A DNA stretch of 64,000 bases from an uncultured Shimia sp. (GTDB lineage Bacteria > Pseudomonadota > Alphaproteobacteria > Rhodobacterales > Rhodobacteraceae). The notes beneath the pieces are model-generated. The model was not told the DNA's origin. It did not search any database and saw nothing but the letters and a program-made list of their open reading frames with translations. Below are positions 28,203 to 36,347 of this stretch, in pieces. Position 1 is the stretch's first letter. Every line of letters begins with the position of its first letter. The DNA lies in contig CALCOY010000023.1 of the NCBI GenBank assembly GCA_937897325.1, forward strand, positions 1 through 64,000, written 5' to 3'. Position numbers and translations under genes: made by a program.

Positions 28203-28944
28203 GCCTGTGCTCGAAACGCGCAACCTTTGCAAAAGCTTCGGTGCACTAACAGCGACGGATCAGGTATCTATTGATCTGCGACCGGGTGAAATCCACGCAG
28301 TGATTGGGCCGAACGGGGCCGGCAAATCCACGCTGATCCAACAGATTTGCGGGGGATTGCGACCCGACAATGGGCAGGTGATGTTGCTTGGAAAGGACGT
28401 AACATCTGCCAGCACGCAGGCGCGTGCCAAGGCCGGGCTTGCGCGGACCTTCCAGATCTCTGCCCTCGCAATGGAAGACAGCGTCCTGGAAAATGCTCTT
28501 TTGGGCGCGTTGGGCGCCTCTGGCAGGCCGTGGCGTTTCTGGCAACGGGCAAGTGCCGCGGTGGATCTGCGGGATCGGGCAGAGGCCGCACTGGACCGGG
28601 TGGGTCTGCTGGACCAGGGAGATAAACGCTGCGCTGAACTAAGCCATGGGCAAAGGCGTCAGCTTGAAGTTGCTGTTGCTCTAACGCTCGCCCCGCGTGC
28701 ATTTATCATGGACGAACCCATGGCGGGTCTGGGCGCTGCGGGATCCAAGCAATTGACCGACCTGCTGGACGGTTTGCGCGGGCAAGCACCGATCCTGCTG
28801 GTGGAACATGACATGGATGCTGTGTTTGCGCTTGCCGACCGCATTACCGTGCTGGTCTCTGGCAAGGTCATCGCCACTGGCCCGGTTGAGGACATTCGCG
28901 CCAGCGGGGCCGTGCGCGAGGCCTATCTTGGGGAAGCCGCATGA
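28195..28944 (+). CDS. LivG-type ABC transporter ATPase
   Basis: A 249-residue ATPase with Walker A GPNGAGKST at 41-49, Q-loop near QISALA, signature LSHGQRRQLEV at about 149-159, Walker B AFIMDEP and the switch histidine in LVEHDMDAV. LSHGQ replaces the canonical LSGGQ, as is common in LivG-type subunits. It overlaps the LivF gene by ATGA and energises uptake together with it. Confidence 0.9.
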   Translation: MFEPVLETRNLCKSFGALTATDQVSIDLRPGEIHAVIGPNGAGKSTLIQQICGGLRPDNGQVMLLGKDVTSASTQARAKAGLARTFQISALAMEDSVLENALLGALGASGRPWRFWQRASAAVDLRDRAEAALDRVGLLDQGDKRCAELSHGQRRQLEVAVALTLAPRAFIMDEPMAGLGAAGSKQLTDLLDGLRGQAPILLVEHDMDAVFALADRITVLVSGKVIATGPVEDIRASGAVREAYLGEAA

Positions 28945-29627
28945 GCCTTCTCGAACTGCATGCCGTTACGGCCAGTTACGGCGCAAGTCAGGCACTCTTC
29001 GGTGTTGATCTGACTTTGAGAGAGGGCGAGGTGGTTGCCCTGATGGGTCGCAATGGCATGGGAAAATCCACGACCGTCAAGGTGATCTGCCGGATGATCC
29101 CATCCGAAGGTGGCCTGACCTTTCTGGATCATCCGCTGCACAGGCTGCCCAGTCACAAGGCGGCACGGCTTGGCATTGGCCTTGTGCCGGAGGGGCGCCG
29201 CTGTTTTGCCGACCTGACGGTGCGCGAAAACCTGATTGCGGCGGCGCGGCCAGGGCATTGGACATTCGACCGCGTGGCAGACCTGTTCGGTCGACTGGGC
29301 GAGCGGCGCCACCAGCGGGCGGCTTCGCTGTCGGGCGGCGAACAACAGATGCTGGCCATTGGGCGCGCGCTTATGACCAATCCGCGGCTTTTGATACTGG
29401 ACGAGGCGACAGAAGGCCTCGCCCCGATCATTCGCCAGGAGATCTGGGCTGCGATCCGCACCCTTAAGCAAGAGACCGGGCTGTCGATCCTGTTGATCGA
29501 CAAATCAGTCAAGGAGCTGTCTCAGATCTCGGACCGGGCCGCTATTCTGGAACGCGGCAAGACAGTTTGGTCGGATCGCATCGACGCGCTTACACCAGAG
29601 ATAACCGAACGGTATGTCGGGGTATGA
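28941..29627 (+). CDS. LivF-type ABC transporter ATPase
   Basis: A 228-residue ATPase, the usual short length for LivF. It has Walker A GRNGMGKST at 35-43, signature LSGGEQQML, Walker B LLILDEATEGL and the D-loop region. The H-loop position reads LLIDKS rather than LLVEQN/H, so the switch residue is unusual. It overlaps the thioesterase gene by ATGA, tying the transporter to the catabolic genes. Confidence 0.9.
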   Translation: MSLLELHAVTASYGASQALFGVDLTLREGEVVALMGRNGMGKSTTVKVICRMIPSEGGLTFLDHPLHRLPSHKAARLGIGLVPEGRRCFADLTVRENLIAAARPGHWTFDRVADLFGRLGERRHQRAASLSGGEQQMLAIGRALMTNPRLLILDEATEGLAPIIRQEIWAAIRTLKQETGLSILLIDKSVKELSQISDRAAILERGKTVWSDRIDALTPEITERYVGV

Positions 29628-30034
29628 ACGTGTTCGAGATGACCCAGAAGACGCTTTTCAAGCATTGTGATCCCGCCGGGATCGTCTTCTATCCGAGATA
29701 CTTTGAGATGATGAATGATTGTGTCGAGGCCTTCTTTGACACAGCGCTTGACCATCCATTTGAGGACCTGCACCAGACGGCATCGATCCCCACAGCACAG
29801 ATCGAAACGCGCTTTGCCGCGCCCAGTCGGCACGGGGACGTTCTGCGTTTCAAGCTTGTCATCAAAAAGCTTGGCAGGGCCTCTGCCCGCTATGGCATGA
29901 CGGGGCATTGCGAAGACGAATTGCGTTTTGAGACACTTGCAACGCTTGTACATGTTAGTCGGGACGGGCGTCCGAAGCCTTGGCCTGTCGCCTTGCGCGC
30001 GCGGCTTTCTTCCTTTGAGGAAATGGCATCATGA
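29624..30034 (+). CDS. 4-hydroxybenzoyl-CoA thioesterase-like (4HBT) protein
   Basis: A 136-residue hotdog-fold thioesterase. The N-terminal FKHCDPAGIVFYPRYFEMMN carries the Asp of the Pseudomonas 4HBT active site (Asp in HxDxxGIVFYPRYF). The start at 29624 overlaps the LivF stop by ATGA. It likely hydrolyses an aromatic or alicyclic CoA ester, either to relieve CoA trapping when 2-aminobenzoyl-CoA accumulates or to release a pathway product. The natural substrate is inferred from context only. Confidence 0.85.
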   Translation: MNVFEMTQKTLFKHCDPAGIVFYPRYFEMMNDCVEAFFDTALDHPFEDLHQTASIPTAQIETRFAAPSRHGDVLRFKLVIKKLGRASARYGMTGHCEDELRFETLATLVHVSRDGRPKPWPVALRARLSSFEEMAS

Positions 30035-30429
30035 CGACACACACGATCATTCATCCCGAAGGCTGGCTGCCAGCGAAGGGCTATGCAAATGGCGTTCTCA
30101 CGAAAGACGGAACGCTGCACATCGGCGGCCAGATCGGTTGGGATGCCAACAAGCAGTTCGCCTCGGACGGTTTCGTCGACCAAATGCATCAAGCTCTGCG
30201 CAACATCGTGGCGATTGTCGAGGCTGCCGGCGGAAAAGCAAGTGATGTGACACGGCTGACCTGGTTTGTTACCGACAAACATGACTACCTCGCCCATCAG
30301 GTCGAGGTCGGCGCAGCATATCGGGATGTGTTCGGCAAGCACTTTCCAGCGATGTCGATGCTTGTCGTCGCCGATCTGATCGAAGACAGGGCCGTCGTGG
30401 AAATCGAAGCGACGGCCCATCTGCCTTAG
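30031..30429 (+). CDS. RidA/YjgF-family enamine-imine deaminase-like protein
   Basis: A 132-residue member of the Rid superfamily, starting by ATGA overlap with the thioesterase gene and ending the operon. It shows GTLHIGGQIGWDANKQ, an ALRNIVAIVEAAGGKASDV helix, and a C-terminal VEIEATAHLP. The family's Arg105-equivalent, usually in a PxRxxV context, is not obvious here (PAMSMLVVADL), so substrate recognition may differ from true RidA. Because aminobenzoyl-CoA reduction yields an enamine-type ring, a Rid protein that hydrolyses the enamine/imine would fit here. That role is inference. Confidence 0.8.
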   Translation: MTTHTIIHPEGWLPAKGYANGVLTKDGTLHIGGQIGWDANKQFASDGFVDQMHQALRNIVAIVEAAGGKASDVTRLTWFVTDKHDYLAHQVEVGAAYRDVFGKHFPAMSMLVVADLIEDRAVVEIEATAHLP

Positions 30430-30435
30430 TTGGGT

Positions 30436-31560
30436 TTAGTTGGGTATCGTCACCCAAGCTGCGTTCCGTGCCGATGACCGAACGCAGGCGTCTACGAATT
30501 GGACTCCGCGCAAGCCGTCTTTTACGGTCGGAAGCAGCGTTTTCACCTCCTGACCTTCGCGATGCGCTTTGATCATGTCGGCTGCTTCGCTATAGATATT
30601 TGCAAAGCCCTCCAGATAGCCTTCCGGGTGGCCGGGCGGCACCCGGCTAACCTGAGCTGCGGCCTCTCCCGCACCTGCACCGTTCCGTGTGATGAGGCGT
30701 TTGGGTTCACCGAAGGGCGTATGCCAAAGATAGTTCGGATCCTCCTGCGCCCATTCGAGCCCGCCTGTCTCTCCATAGATCCGGATGCGCAAAGCGTTTT
30801 CATTTCCCGGAGCAACCTGGGAACACCACAGCATCCCCTTCGCCCCGCCCTTGAAACGCAGCAAGACATGGCCGTTGTCGTCCACCTGACGGCCCGGAAC
30901 GAATGCGTCGAGATCTGCGGCCAACGCTTCGACTTCTAACCCCGTGATGAAGCAAGCCAGATTGTGGGCATGGGTCCCGATATCACCGGTTGACCCGCCT
31001 GCGCCTGATCGGGCAGGATCCGTGCGCCATTCGGCTTGTTTGAAATCCTGATGGATTGTCAGCCAGTCTTGCGGGTACTCGACTTGAACGACCCGGATCT
31101 TGCCGATCTCGCCTTTCGCGACCATCTCGCGGGCCTGCCGCACCATGGGATAGCCGGTGTAATTGTGGGTCAGGATGAAGAGTGCATCAGATCCTTCAGC
31201 GGCTTTCATCAGCTTTTTCGCGTCTGCCAGCGTCGAGGTCAAAGGCTTGTCGCAGATTACGTGGATCCCGCGTTTCAAGAACTCGCGTGCTGTAGTGTAA
31301 TGCATGTGATTGGGCGTCACGATGCTGACCACTTCGATCCCGTCTTTGAGACGCGCCTCACGAATGGCCATCTGTTTGAAATCGTCGTAGATTCGCGCAA
31401 GCCCCAGAGCCTCCCCGCTCTCTCGCGATTTCTCCGGCGTTGAGGACAGTGCCCCGGCCACCAGTTCATAGCGGTCATCCAGACGTGACGCGATGCGGTG
31501 CACTGCGCCGATGAATGCATCATTGCCGCCCCCCACCATTCCGAGCTTGATCCGATCCAT
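30436..31560 (-). CDS. Gfo/Idh/MocA-family oxidoreductase
   Basis: A 374-residue NAD(P)-dependent sugar dehydrogenase. It has the Rossmann start LGMVGGGNDAFIGAVHR at 6-22, the TPNHMHYTTAREFLKRG helix and the active-site CDKPLTSTLADAKKL (the EKP-equivalent lysine) near 98. The catalytic-domain motif GDIGTHAHNLACFITG, with the D-x3-H pair, lies near 195. It is the last gene of a ten-gene minus-strand sugar operon; its ATG overlaps the upstream stop by one base. It converges on the RidA gene with a 6-base gap. It probably oxidises a cyclitol, keto-sugar or sugar acid imported by the operon's transporter. Confidence 0.85.
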   Translation of the reverse strand: MDRIKLGMVGGGNDAFIGAVHRIASRLDDRYELVAGALSSTPEKSRESGEALGLARIYDDFKQMAIREARLKDGIEVVSIVTPNHMHYTTAREFLKRGIHVICDKPLTSTLADAKKLMKAAEGSDALFILTHNYTGYPMVRQAREMVAKGEIGKIRVVQVEYPQDWLTIHQDFKQAEWRTDPARSGAGGSTGDIGTHAHNLACFITGLEVEALAADLDAFVPGRQVDDNGHVLLRFKGGAKGMLWCSQVAPGNENALRIRIYGETGGLEWAQEDPNYLWHTPFGEPKRLITRNGAGAGEAAAQVSRVPPGHPEGYLEGFANIYSEAADMIKAHREGQEVKTLLPTVKDGLRGVQFVDACVRSSARNAAWVTIPN

Positions 31561-32615
31561 TACGAAAACCCCAACATCTTGCGGTTCGCGGCTTCATCTG
31601 TGCCGCCGTCGGCAAAGTCATCAAAGGCACGCTCGGTCACGCGGATGATGTGGTCAGACACGAATTGCGCGCCTTCCCGCGCCCCATCCTCAGGGTGTTT
31701 GAGGCAGCATTCCCATTCCACGACCGCCCAGCCTTCGAAGTCATTGGCTGCCAGCTTTGAAAAGATCGCCCCGAAATCGACCTGCCCATCGCCCAAGGAT
31801 CGGAACCGCCCGGCCCGATCAACCCAGGGCTGATAGCCCGAATAGACACCTTGTCGGCCGGTCGGATTGAATTCCGCATCCTTGACGTGGAACATCTTGA
31901 TCCGGTCTTTGTAGATATCGATGTTGTCGAGGTAGTTGAGGCACTGCAGCACGTAATGCGACGGATCGTAAAGCATGTTGCAACGGGCATGGTTGTCGAC
32001 GCGTTCAAGGAACATCTCGAATGTTACACCGTCGTGCAAGTCCTCGCCCGGGTGGATTTCGTAGCAGATGTTGACGCCGTTCTCTTCGGCATGATCCAGG
32101 ATTGGCCGCCACCGTTGGGCAAGCTCGTCAAAGGCCGTCTCGATGAGGCCAGCAGGGCGCTGCGGCCAAGGATAGACGTAGGGCCACGCCAGTGCACCTG
32201 AGAAAGACACATGGTTTTCGATCCCCATATGCCTTGAGGCACTGATCGCCTTCATCACCTGATCCACCGCCCATTCCTGACGCGCGGCTGGATTGCTGTG
32301 CACCGATGGATCAGCAAAGCCGTCGAATGCGCTGTCATAAGCGGGATGAACAGCCACAAGCTGGCCTTGCAGATGCGTTGAAAGTTCTGTCACTTCAACA
32401 CCGTTTTCGATGGCCTGCCCTTTGAACGTGTCGCAGTAGTCCTTACTCGCTGCCGCCTTCCCAAGGTCGAAAAGCCGCTTGTCCCAACTGGGCACCTGCA
32501 CTCCGTTGTAGCCACAATCGGCCGCCCATTTCGTGATGGCGTCCCATGAATCAAAAGGCGCTTCATCACCCGCGAATTGCGCCAGAAACAAGGCCGGGCC
32601 CTTAATGGTCTTCAT
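31560..32615 (-). CDS. Sugar phosphate isomerase/epimerase-like TIM-barrel protein
   Basis: A 351-residue AP-endonuclease-2/xylose-isomerase-like TIM barrel. It shows WAADCGYNGVQVPSWDKRLF, the metal-ligand strand NGVNICYEIHPGEDLHDG (Glu at about 193), LYDPSHYVLQCLNYLDNI (Asp/His) and IKMFHVKDAEFN (His). Such proteins isomerise or epimerise keto-sugars or dehydrate inosose-like compounds, and are commonly paired with Gfo/Idh/MocA dehydrogenases, as here. It starts 27 bases downstream of the LacI gene. The precise substrate is unknown. Confidence 0.82.
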   Translation of the reverse strand: MKTIKGPALFLAQFAGDEAPFDSWDAITKWAADCGYNGVQVPSWDKRLFDLGKAAASKDYCDTFKGQAIENGVEVTELSTHLQGQLVAVHPAYDSAFDGFADPSVHSNPAARQEWAVDQVMKAISASRHMGIENHVSFSGALAWPYVYPWPQRPAGLIETAFDELAQRWRPILDHAEENGVNICYEIHPGEDLHDGVTFEMFLERVDNHARCNMLYDPSHYVLQCLNYLDNIDIYKDRIKMFHVKDAEFNPTGRQGVYSGYQPWVDRAGRFRSLGDGQVDFGAIFSKLAANDFEGWAVVEWECCLKHPEDGAREGAQFVSDHIIRVTERAFDDFADGGTDEAANRKMLGFS

Positions 32616-32642
32616 GTTTCATTCTCCCTTGGATGCGCGCCA

Positions 32643-33695
32643 TCAGGGCGGCATGTTTTCTTTCAGATAAATGTCGATGCGGATCCGTTCCTGCGCGATG
32701 TTGATAGGCATCCGGTCGCTTTTTGCCCGCATGATCCGGACGGCGCTGCGTACCAGATGGCCGGAATCCTGGCTGATGACTGCGTCGAATAGGCCGTGGT
32801 TCAGAGCTTCGCAGGACAGCGGTGTCAGTTCGTGCGCGATTATTGTGGGCTTGCTGATCCGGGGCGTTGCCCGCAGAACCCGCAGCAGCCCCTCATTGCC
32901 CGCCGCGGACGAATAGATGCCCGCCACACCTTTGTTCTCAGACATCACACTGGGCAGTAGCTTTTCGATCAAGTCGGGGTCGTCGCGGCCTTCCAATGAC
33001 GGCATAACCTCTAGATGTGGAAAGTCGCGCGCCATGATCTCGTCAAAGCCAAGGCGTCTTTCAAGGTGATCACGGGCCAGCATTGAACCTGTCAAAACAA
33101 GGATCTTGCAGTTTGCGGATCCGACGAACCGCCCAAGCAATTGCGCAGCAGTTCGTCCCGCTGCGATGTTATCGACGCCTACATAGTGGTCCCGATCAGA
33201 GCTTGGAATATCCGCGACAAGCGAAACGACCGTCACGCCGTTCGATTTGAGATGCGCGATGGAATCCCGTACTGACGGCGTTTCGGGTCCGAAGATTGCG
33301 ACTCCGTCCACCTCCTGTGAATCAATCGCCCCTATCGCCTCGGCCAGAGCGACGGGATCAAAGGCCGCGACCCGAATGAAGGACAGTCGGGTCCTTTCGT
33401 GGCGCAGGCCCTTGCTAAGCTGCTTGATCTCGGTCTCGAGCGAGGTCAGAAATTCATTGCTGCCCGCTGGTAAAATGAAGACGAAATTGTAGATCCGCCC
33501 ACGTGCAAGACTGGCAGCCGCCGCATCGCGTACATAGCCCAGATCCTCTATGGCTTGATTGACTTTCTTGACGGTCTTTTCGCGCACTCCCGGGCGCGCA
33601 TTCAGAACCCGATCAACCGTCGCAAGACTGACCTGAGCAACGCGCGCGATATCGTTAATCGTCGGTAGCGAAGGTGTGTTACGGTCTTGCGTCAT
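32643..33695 (-). CDS. LacI-family transcriptional regulator
   Basis: A 350-residue repressor. The helix-turn-helix is at 13-37 (TINDIARVAQVSLATVDRVL), followed by the hinge helix region and a periplasmic-binding-like sensor domain (FVFILPAGSNEFLTSLETEI onwards). The VDGVAIFGPETPSVRD and SANCKILVLTGSMLARD blocks match sugar-binding members. It is encoded inside the carbohydrate operon between the DhaKL kinase and the isomerase genes, so it is probably self-regulated. The best candidate operators are the two CG-centred palindromes at 41284 and 41315, upstream of the binding-protein gene. Confidence 0.9.
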   Translation of the reverse strand: MTQDRNTPSLPTINDIARVAQVSLATVDRVLNARPGVREKTVKKVNQAIEDLGYVRDAAAASLARGRIYNFVFILPAGSNEFLTSLETEIKQLSKGLRHERTRLSFIRVAAFDPVALAEAIGAIDSQEVDGVAIFGPETPSVRDSIAHLKSNGVTVVSLVADIPSSDRDHYVGVDNIAAGRTAAQLLGRFVGSANCKILVLTGSMLARDHLERRLGFDEIMARDFPHLEVMPSLEGRDDPDLIEKLLPSVMSENKGVAGIYSSAAGNEGLLRVLRATPRISKPTIIAHELTPLSCEALNHGLFDAVISQDSGHLVRSAVRIMRAKSDRMPINIAQERIRIDIYLKENMPP

Positions 33696-33713
33696 TGGGC
33701 CAACAATCTGTCT

Positions 33714-35339
33714 TCAGATGGTATCTGCCAGCCCTTCAAAAAGACGTGCAACCGCCTCCGCACCTGGGTCATTGTGACCGATCAGGTTTGCTTCTGGCAC
33801 GTAGGATGCGCGCCCCGCTTTGGCTCGGCCCATCCTCGCAGTGGCGTCAGCGCCATTACGGGCAGCCCGGGCCGCCGCTTTGATGCCGTCCGGCAGAGCC
33901 TGCAGGGCCGGGTTCAGCGCGTCGATCATCGTGCGATCGCCCTGCGTGGCGCCGCCCACCTGGCTGATCCGACCGAGGCCCGCCATCAGCGCTTTGGCGA
34001 TGGGTTTGCCGTTGGCGCACGCGTCACCCGTTGCGCCGAAGAATATCGCAAGGATCACACCAGATGAGCCCCCCATGGTTTGGCTCAGCTCCTCCCCGAC
34101 GGCCCGGAAAAGCTGGGTTGGATCGGCAAGCGGCATTCGGTCCAGCGATCCTTTCAGCGCGCGCGCTGCGGTCGCAAGCGTGCTACCAGTATCGCCGTCC
34201 CCCGATTTTGCATCAAGCTTATTCAAATCCGCCTCTGCGCCCAGCAGAAGGTCACAGCATTGCTCGAGAATGGCTTTCGTCTTGTCGTTTGCTGATGGGA
34301 TCGGCTTGATCGGGCTCAGCCCATCCGGCAATGGGCGTGTTGGCGCAGCGGTAATTCTGTTCATGCCTGGCCATGACGGCAAGTCGACGGGCGCTGCAAG
34401 ATGGCCTTCGTTAGTTGCATCAAGCGGCAGGACAGAGACGGAAAACCCATGCATGTCGAGTGATGTCATCAACGGCGCGGGGCCGATGATATTTTTGATT
34501 TTGTTTGCTTTTTCAGAGGTTGCAAGTTCGTGAGCCAAGACACTCATCTCAAGCGGGGTTGTCGCTCCCAGATTGTTGAGTATAGCGACATGTGGTTTTT
34601 GCCCGATCCGGGGTGCGAGTTTTTCCAATACCAGATCCATCGCATTGCGCGCATCCTTGAAAGCCACTTGCTCTACTCCAGCCTCACCGTGGATGCCAAG
34701 GCCCAGCTCGGCCATGCCGGGCGCGATGCGCTCTTCCTTGGCGCATCCCGGCACTGTGCAGGTGTCAAGCGATTTGCCGATGGAGGCCATGTTGGCGATG
34801 GCTGCATTGGCCGCTTTGGTGATTGCGTCCAGATCCGCGCCGCTTTCCGCCATCGCGCCCGCGATCTTGTGGACAAAAAGCGTGCCTGCCACGCCGCGCG
34901 GTTGCGGCAGATCGGGCAGGGCGATGTCGTCATCAATCACCACCATGGAAACTTTCAGACCGAATGCGCGCGCGCGTTCCGCCGCGAGACCAAAATTCAG
35001 TCTGTCGCCGGTGTAGTTCTTGACGATTAGCAGACAGCCTGCATCTCCTGTGACCGCAAGGATGCCTGCAAGAACTGCGTCAACTGAGGGAGAGGCGAAG
35101 ACCTCTCCGCAGACGGCGGCGGTGAGCATGCCCGCCCCCACAAAACCTGCATGCGCCGGTTCATGCCCGGACCCACCGCCGGAGATCAAAGCGACCTTGG
35201 ACTTGCCCCAATCCGTTCGGCAGACAACCTTGATGTGCGGATATCCATCAAGACGGGTAAGCGCCCCACCTGAGGTTTCCAGAAGTCCGTCGATCGCATC
35301 GGTGACCAGCGTTTCTTTGGTGTTTATGAATTGGTTCAT
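33714..35339 (-). CDS. Fused DhaK-DhaL dihydroxyacetone-kinase-type sugar kinase
   Basis: A 541-residue single-chain kinase. Residues 1-325 form the DhaK domain, with SGGGSGHEPAHAGFVGAGML (substrate loop) at 53-72 and LGLGIHGEAGVEQ near 213, containing the histidine that binds the keto-substrate covalently. Residues 350-541 form the DhaL domain, with SGDGDTGSTLATAARAL (Mg-ATP site) near 387. The fusion implies direct use of ATP rather than a PTS phosphoryl donor. It lies 13 bases after the ABC ATPase gene. Related enzymes act on dihydroxyacetone, erythrulose or other short keto-sugars; the isomerase and dehydrogenase in this operon suggest a tetrose- or pentose-derived substrate. Confidence 0.85.
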   Translation of the reverse strand: MNQFINTKETLVTDAIDGLLETSGGALTRLDGYPHIKVVCRTDWGKSKVALISGGGSGHEPAHAGFVGAGMLTAAVCGEVFASPSVDAVLAGILAVTGDAGCLLIVKNYTGDRLNFGLAAERARAFGLKVSMVVIDDDIALPDLPQPRGVAGTLFVHKIAGAMAESGADLDAITKAANAAIANMASIGKSLDTCTVPGCAKEERIAPGMAELGLGIHGEAGVEQVAFKDARNAMDLVLEKLAPRIGQKPHVAILNNLGATTPLEMSVLAHELATSEKANKIKNIIGPAPLMTSLDMHGFSVSVLPLDATNEGHLAAPVDLPSWPGMNRITAAPTRPLPDGLSPIKPIPSANDKTKAILEQCCDLLLGAEADLNKLDAKSGDGDTGSTLATAARALKGSLDRMPLADPTQLFRAVGEELSQTMGGSSGVILAIFFGATGDACANGKPIAKALMAGLGRISQVGGATQGDRTMIDALNPALQALPDGIKAAARAARNGADATARMGRAKAGRASYVPEANLIGHNDPGAEAVARLFEGLADTI

Positions 35340-35351
35340 CTCTGGATCTCC

Positions 35352-36347
35352 TCAGCGAATGCGGTTGCCGTCGGCGTCAAAACACAGCGGGTTCCTTGGC
35401 GCGATTTTGATATGAGCGCCAGGCTCGTAATCGACGCTTGGATCGGCAATTGTCGTTAGCGCGTGCCCTTGCAGTATCAGGTGCAGGCGGTTTTGATCCC
35501 CCAGATGTTCGACGCGCTGAACCTCGGCCTCAAGCCCATCGCCTTGCGCGATGTGCTCGGGCCGCATACCGATCTGAGCGGTGCCGGATGGCGCGCCGCC
35601 GAAGATGCCAGCGGGCAATACGTTGATCCGTGGCAGGCCGAGGCGGCTGGCCACATAGAGCGAATTGGGGTTCTCGTAGATCTCCCGCGGAGTGCCAAAC
35701 TGCACCAGTCCCCCTTCGTTCAGCACGCCCACATGGGTTGCCATCGTCATTGCTTCAATCTGGTCGTGGGTGACATAAAGCAGCGTGGCCCCAAGGCTGG
35801 CCTGAATGCGTTTTAGCTCGACACGGAGATCGGTGCGCAGCTTGGCATCGAGCGAGCTAAGCGGTTCATCCATCAGATAAATCGCCGGATCCCGGACAAG
35901 AGCGCGCCCAATCGAGACGCGCTGCATTTCGCCACCGGACAGGGCCGTTGCCTTGTTGTCGAGCTTGTGGCTGATCTGCAAAACCTCGGCGACTTCACTG
36001 ACCTTGCGCGCGATATCCCCTTCAGGCGTTTTTAGGATCGGGGATCTGAGCGGGAAGGCCAGATTGTCCCGCACCGTCAGGTGCGGGTAAAGCGAGTATT
36101 GCTGGAACACCATTGCCACATCGCGCTGTGCGGGCGTTTCCCGAGCGACGTTGCGCCCGGAGATCCATATCTCTCCTGTGTCCTCTTTCTCAAGACCAGA
36201 GATCAGGCGGAGCGTCGTGGTCTTGCCGGCGCCCGTGGGCCCAAGCAGCACAACAAAGGCGCCATCCGGGATGCTCATGGAAATGTCCGCAACACCAACA
36301 TCGGTACCAAAAGACTTGCTCAGGTTTTTCAGAGTGACTTCAGCCAT
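35352..36347 (-). CDS. Sugar ABC transporter ATPase (MalK/UgpC-like), second copy
   Basis: A 331-residue ATPase with Walker A GPTGAGKTT, signature LSGGEMQRVSIGRALVRDP, Walker B IYLMDEPLSSLDAKLRTDL and the switch VTHDQIEA. A C-terminal OB/TOBE regulatory domain covers about 240-331. ATG 36347 overlaps the upstream ATPase gene by eight bases. Two different ATPases in the same operon suggest a heterodimeric motor, as in GlpS/GlpT-type glycerol importers. Confidence 0.9.
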   Translation of the reverse strand: MAEVTLKNLSKSFGTDVGVADISMSIPDGAFVVLLGPTGAGKTTTLRLISGLEKEDTGEIWISGRNVARETPAQRDVAMVFQQYSLYPHLTVRDNLAFPLRSPILKTPEGDIARKVSEVAEVLQISHKLDNKATALSGGEMQRVSIGRALVRDPAIYLMDEPLSSLDAKLRTDLRVELKRIQASLGATLLYVTHDQIEAMTMATHVGVLNEGGLVQFGTPREIYENPNSLYVASRLGLPRINVLPAGIFGGAPSGTAQIGMRPEHIAQGDGLEAEVQRVEHLGDQNRLHLILQGHALTTIADPSVDYEPGAHIKIAPRNPLCFDADGNRIR

